NCBI RefSeq assembly: GCF_051401765.1
Contig: NW_027480566.1
Coordinates: forward strand, 620,001-684,000
Origin: Calliopsis andreniformis
Lineage: Eukaryota; Arthropoda; Insecta; Hymenoptera; Andrenidae
Direction of reading: 5' to 3'
DNA: 64,000 bases
Made by a program: the position numbers and the translations under genes. This document shows, one piece after another, positions 59,499 through 64,000 of this stretch; position 1 is the first letter of the stretch, and each line of letters starts with the position of its first letter. The notes under the pieces were generated by a model, which saw only the letters and a list, made by a program, of their open reading frames with translations, ran no database searches and was not told the origin of the DNA.

Positions 59499-62400
59499 GA
59501 TCCTTATTCCTGATCGTTGAGGCACTCTAAAACTATTAGGCTGTTTTGCTCTCTGATGCCCGTGGACCGAGAGAACGTAGAATGTCGGAGCCATCGTGTC
59601 GCTCCGGAGTTCGAGCGAGAAAATTCTAAGTCCCCGGTCGTGTCGCTTCGGAGCCCGAGCGAAAAAATTCTAAGTCCCCGTTCGTGTCGCTCCGGAACCG
59701 AATGTCGACGGAACGAAGGGACAACGGTAGATCCTTATTCCTGGTGCTCGTGGCTCTCTAAAACCATACACTTGTTGTCCTCTGTCTCTTACCTGTGTCG
59801 AGATATTCGAGATTCATGGAGCGTTCGTGTCGCTCCGGAACCGAAAGTCGTCGGTTCGAAACGAGAACGTTAGATCCTTATTCCTGATCGTTGAGGCACT
59901 CTAAAACTATTAGGCTGTTTTGCTCTCTGATGCCCGTGGACCGAGAGAACGTAGAATATCGGAGCGATCGTGTCGCTCCGGAGCCCGAGCGAAAAAATTC
60001 TAAGTCCCCGTTCGTGTCGCTCCGGAACCGAATGTCGACGGAACGAAGGGACAACGGTAGATCCTTATTCCTGGTGCTCGTGGCTCTCTAAAACCATACA
60101 CTTGATGTCCTCTGTCTCTTACCTGTGTCGAGATAATCGAGAATCATAGAGCGTTCGTGTCGCTCCGGAACCGAAAGTCGTCGGTTCGAAACGAGAACGT
60201 CAGATCCTTATTCCTGATCGCTGAGGCACTCTAAAACTATTAGGCTGTTTTGCTCTCTGAAGCCCGTGGACCGGGAGAACGTAGAATATCGGAGCGATCG
60301 TGTCGCTCCGGAGTACGAGCGAAAAAATTCTAAGTCCCCGTTCGTGTCGCTCCGGAACCGAATGTCGACGGAACGAAGGGACAACGGTAGATCCTTATTC
60401 CTGGTTCTCGTGGCTCTGTAAAACCATACACTTGTTGTCCTCTGTCTCTTACCTGTGTCGAGATAATCGAGAATCATGGAGCGTTCGTGTCGCTCCGGAA
60501 CCGAAAGTCGTCGGTTCGAAACGAGAACGTTAGATCCTTATTCCTGATCGTTGAGGCACTCTAAAACTTTTAGGCTGTTTTGCTCTCTGATGCCCGTGGA
60601 CCGAGAGAACGTAGAATATCGGAGCGATCGTGTCGCTCCGGAGTTCGAGCGAAAAAATTCTAAGTCCCCGTTCGTGTCGCTCCGGAGCCCGAGCGAAAAA
60701 ATTCTAAGTCCCCGTTCGTGTCGCTCCGGAACCGAATGTCGTCGGAACGAAGGGACAACGGTAGATCCTTATTCCTGGTGCTCGTGGCTCTCTAAAACCA
60801 TACACTTGATGTCCTCTGTCTCTTACCTGTGTCGAGATAATCGAGAATCATAGAGCGTTCGTGTCGCTCCGGAACCGAAAGTCGTCGGTTCGAAACGAGA
60901 ACGTCAGATCCTTATTCCTGATCGTTGAGGCACTCTAAAACTTTTAGGCTGTTTTGCTCTCTGATGCCCGTGGACCGAGAGAACGTAGAATATCGGAGCG
61001 ATCGTGTCGCTCCGGAGTTCGAGCGAAAAAATTCCAAGTCCCCGGTCGTGTCGCTCCGGAACCGAATGTCGACGGAACGAAGGGACAACGGTAGATCCTT
61101 ATTCCTGGTGCTCGTGGCTCTCTAAAACCATACACTTGTTGTCCTCTGTCTCTTAGCTGTGTCGAGATAATCGAGAATCATTGAGCGTTCGTGTCGCTCC
61201 GGAACCGAAAGTCGTCGGTTCGAAACGAGAACGTTAGATCCTTATTCCTGATCGTTGAGGCACTCTAAAACTATTAGGCTGTTTTGCTCTCTGATGCCCG
61301 TGGACCGAGAGAACGTAGAATATCGGAGCGATCGTGTCGCTCCGGAGTTCGAGCGAAAAAATTCCAAGTCCCCGTTCGTGTCGCTCCGGAACCGAATGTC
61401 GACGGAACGAAGGGACAACGGTAGATCCTTATTCCTGGTGCTCGTGGCTCTCTAAAACCATACACTTGATGTCCTCTGTCTCTTACCTGTGTCGAGATAA
61501 TCGAGAATCATAGAGCGTTCGTGTCGCTCCGGAACCGAAAGTCGTCGGTTCGAAACGAGAACGTTAGATCCTTATTCCTGATCGTTGTGGCACTCTAAAA
61601 CTATTAGGCTGTTTTGCTCTCTGATGCCCGTGGACCGAGAGAACGTAGAATAAAGGAGCGATCGTGTCGCTCCGGAGTTCGAGCGAAAAAATTCTAAGTC
61701 CCCGTTCGTGTCGCTCCGGAGCCCGAGCGAAAAAATTCTAAGTCCCCGTTCGTGTCGCTCCGGAACCGAATGTCGATGGAACGAAGGGACAACGGTAGAT
61801 CCTTATTCCTGGTGCTCGTGGCTCTCTAAAACCATACACTTGATGTCCTCTGTCTCTTACCTGTGTCGAGATAATCGAGAATCATGGAGCGTTCGTGTCG
61901 CTCCGGAACCGAAAGTCGTCGGTTCCAAGCGAGAACGTTAGATCCTTATTCCTGATCGTTGAGGCACTCTAAAACTATTAGGCTGTTTTGCTCTCTGATG
62001 CCCGTGGACCGAGAGAACGTAGAATGTCGGAGCGATCGTGTCGCTCCGGAGTTCGAGCGAGAAAATTCTAAGTCCCCGGTCGTGTCGCTACGGAGCCCGA
62101 GCGAAAAAATTCTAAGTCCCCGTTCGTGTCGCTCCGGAGCCCGAGCGAAAAAATTCTAAGTCCCCGTTCGTGTCGCTCCGGAACCGAATGTCGACGGAAC
62201 GAAGGGACAACGGTAGATCCTTATTCCTGGTGCTCGTGGCTCTCTAAAACCATACACTTGATGTCCTCTGTCTCTTACCTGTGTCGAGATAATCGAGAAT
62301 CATAGAGCGTTCGTGTCGCTCCGGAACCGAAAGTCGTCGGTTCGAAACGAGTACGTCAGATCCTTATTCCTGATCGCTGAGGCACTCTAAAACTATTAGG

Positions 62401-63810
62401 CTGTTTTGCTCTCTGAAGCCCGTGGACCGAGAGAACGTAGAATATCGGAGCGATCGTGTCGCTCCGGAGTTCGAGCGAAAAAATTCTAAGTCCCCGTTCG
62501 TGTCGCTCCGGAACCGAATGTCGACGGAACGAAGGGACAACGGTAGATCCTTATTCCTGGTGCTCGTGGCTCTCTAAAACCATACACTTGATGTCCTCTG
62601 TCTCTTACCTGTGTCGAGATAATCGAGAATCATAGAGCGTTCGTGTCGCTCCGGAACCGAAAGTCGTCGGTTCGAAACGAGAACGTCAGATCCTTATTCC
62701 TGATCGCTGAGGCACTCTAAAACTATTAGGCTGTTTTGCTCTCTGAAGCCCGTGGACCGAGAGAACGTAGAATATCGGAGCGATCGTGTCGCTCCGGAGT
62801 ACGAGCGAAAAAATTCTAAGTCCCCGTTCGTGTCGCTACGGAGCCCGAGCGAAAAAATTCTAAGTCCCCGTTCGTGTCGCTCCGGAACCGAATGTCGACG
62901 GAACGAAGGGACAACGGTAGATCCTTATTCCTGGTGCTCGTGGCTCTCTAAAACCATACACTTGTTGTCCTCTGTCTCTTACCTGTGTCGAGATATTCGA
63001 GAATCATGGAGCGTTCGTGTCGCTCCGGAACCGAAAGTCGTCGTTTCGAAACGAGAACGTTAGATACTTATTCCTGATCGTTGAGGCACTCTAAAACTAT
63101 TAGGCTGTTTTGCTCTCTGATGCCCGTGGACCGAGAGAACGTAGAATATCGGAGCGATCGTGTCGCTCCGGAGTACGAGCGAAAAAATTCTAAGTCCCCG
63201 TTCGTGTCGCTACGGAGCCCGAGCGAAAAAATTCTAAGTCCCCGTTCGTGTCGCTCCGGAGCCCGAGCGAAAAAATTCTAAGTCCCCGTTCGTGTCGCTC
63301 CGGAACCTAATGTCGACGGAACGAGGGGACAACGGTAGATCCTTATTCCTGGTGCTCGTGGCTCTCTAAAACCATACACTTGATGTCCTCTGTCTCTTAC
63401 CTGTGTCGAGATAATCGAGAATCATAGAGCGTTCGTGTCGCTCCGGAACCGAAAGTCGTCGGTTCGAAACGAGAACGTTAGATCCTTATTCCTGATCGTT
63501 GAGGCACTCTAAAACTTTTAGGCTGTTTTGCTCTCTGATGCCCGTGGACCGAGAGAACGTAGAATATCGGAGCGATCGTGTCGCTCCGGAGTTCGAGCGA
63601 AAAAATTCCAAGTCCCCGTTCGTGTCGCTCCGGAACCGAATGTCGACGGAACGAAGGGACAACGGTAGATCCTTATTCCTGGTGCTCGTGGCTCTCTAAA
63701 ACCATACACTTGTTGTCCTCTGTCTCTTAACTGTGTCGAGATAATCGAGAATCATTGAGCGTTCGTGTCGCTCCGGAACCGAAAGTCGTCGGTTCGAAAC
63801 GAGAACGTTA
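59499..63810. repeat. Further copy of the 38.5-42.1 kb segment, then diverged units
   Basis: Unit starts and lengths: 59499 (374), 59873, 60203 (330), 60533 (374), 60907, 61237 (330), 61567 (374), 61941 (418), 62359 (330), 62689 (374), 63063 (418), 63481 (330). Units 59499-60907 match 38480-39888 at 21,019 bp offset. One 330-bp unit is then added, and 61567-62358 matches 40218-41009 at 21,349 bp. Units 62689 and 63063 share the GTGTCGCTACGG and CGTTTCG/GATACTT features of units 1167 and 3191 at the other end of the window. Confidence 0.9.
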
Positions 63811-64000
63811 GATCCTTATTCCTGATCGTTGAGGCACTCTAAAACTATTAGGGCTGTTTTGCTCTCTGATGCCGTGGACCGAGAGAACGTAGAATATCGG
63901 AGCGATCGTGTCGCTCCGGAGTTCGAGCGAAAAAATTCTAAGTCTCCGTTCGTGTCGCTCCGGAGCCCGAGCGAAAAAATTCTAAGTCCCCGTTCGTGTC
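63811..64000. repeat. Partial satellite unit at right window edge
   Basis: Half A begins at 63811 and is cut by the window end inside its second 44-bp block. It has a one-base insertion (ATTAGGGCTG) and the one-base deletion GATGCCGTGG. The array continues to the right. Confidence 0.93.

Larger units (their letters stand above)
1..64000. repeat. Satellite DNA array, 330-bp monomer family (330/374/418 bp)
   Basis: The window is filled end to end by head-to-tail copies of one monomer, all in the same orientation, with no interrupting sequence. Each unit starts at GATCCTTATTCCTGATCG or a close variant. I located 177 complete units; their lengths add up exactly to the distance from 45 to 63811. 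Units differ mainly in the number of 44-bp internal blocks (1, 2 or 3) and in scattered single-base changes that define subfamilies. Large tandem duplications of 1.4 to 14 kb are layered on top, so the array has higher-order structure like that of centromeric satellites. No known satellite family is recognised. An rDNA spacer is possible in principle, but no rRNA sequence is present in 64 kb. Confidence 0.97.

Noticed and set aside
1..64000. CRISPR array
   Set aside because: Repeats are 330-418 bp and contiguous, with no unique spacers between short repeats and no cas genes.
1..64000. rDNA intergenic spacer sub-repeats
   Set aside because: Some spacers contain repeats of about 330 bp, but no rRNA sequence appears in 64 kb and the array is far longer than usual spacers.
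1..64000. Telomeric repeat array, because TTAGG appears in ATTAGGCTG
   Set aside because: TTAGG occurs once per half A in a fixed context, never in tandem.
1..64000. Promoters, terminators, origins or other regulatory sites
   Set aside because: Any short match recurs about 177 times as part of the monomer and has no gene context, so none can be supported from the sequence alone.

Overview
The whole 64 kb window is one uninterrupted satellite DNA array. I find no protein-coding gene, no rRNA or tRNA gene, no transposon, no CRISPR array and no unique sequence. It looks like eukaryotic heterochromatin (centromeric, pericentromeric, subtelomeric or a B-type chromosome); the sequence alone does not say which. 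Base composition is near 50% GC. Counting one standard monomer by hand gives 33 CpG in 330 bp, about 1.6 times the number expected from its C and G content. CpG-rich satellite of this kind would be unusual in a germline that methylates CpG heavily, so an invertebrate such as an insect is a reasonable but weak guess. I do not recognise the satellite and cannot name the species.

The basic unit is 330 bp, starting at GATCCTTATTCCTGATCG. It has two halves. Half A is 187 bp: a 110-bp front, one 44-bp block and a 33-bp tail. Half B is 143 bp: a 110-bp front and a 33-bp tail. With the 44-bp block removed, A and B align without gaps over 143 positions with about 102 identities (hand count), so the monomer is an old dimer of a 143-bp ancestor. 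The 44-bp block is present 1, 2 or 3 times, giving monomers of 330, 374 or 418 bp. Walking the window gives 177 complete units between 45 and 63810: 74 of 330-331 bp, 81 of 373-375 bp, 16 of 417-418 bp, three of 231 bp, one of 473 bp and two of 605 bp. These sum exactly to 63,766 bp. The window begins with the last 44 bp of a unit and ends 190 bp into another.

Layout. 45-3564: mostly 330-bp units. 3565-11256: a 3846-bp higher-order repeat in two tandem copies, each containing a 1363-bp four-monomer repeat in duplicate. 8818-20537: a 5860-bp tandem duplication that re-copies part of the second 3846-bp copy. 20538-29021: A-A recombinant units and a 1782-bp tandem pair. 29022-56792: a duplication of about 14 kb (offset 13,902 bp at its left end) whose copies differ by two monomers in one place and 319 bp in another. 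54461-59124: a 2332-bp tandem pair with a readable crossover junction. 59499-63810: a further copy of the 38.5-42.1 kb segment.

Nothing here works as a set of genes. The history is of repeated unequal exchange at several scales (44 bp, 143 bp, 330 bp, 1-6 kb, 14 kb), with many junctions falling in the shared GTTCGTGTCGCTCCGGA seam. The parts most likely to matter functionally, if any do, are short inverted repeats around that seam and the 143/187-bp half lengths, which are close to nucleosome sizes.
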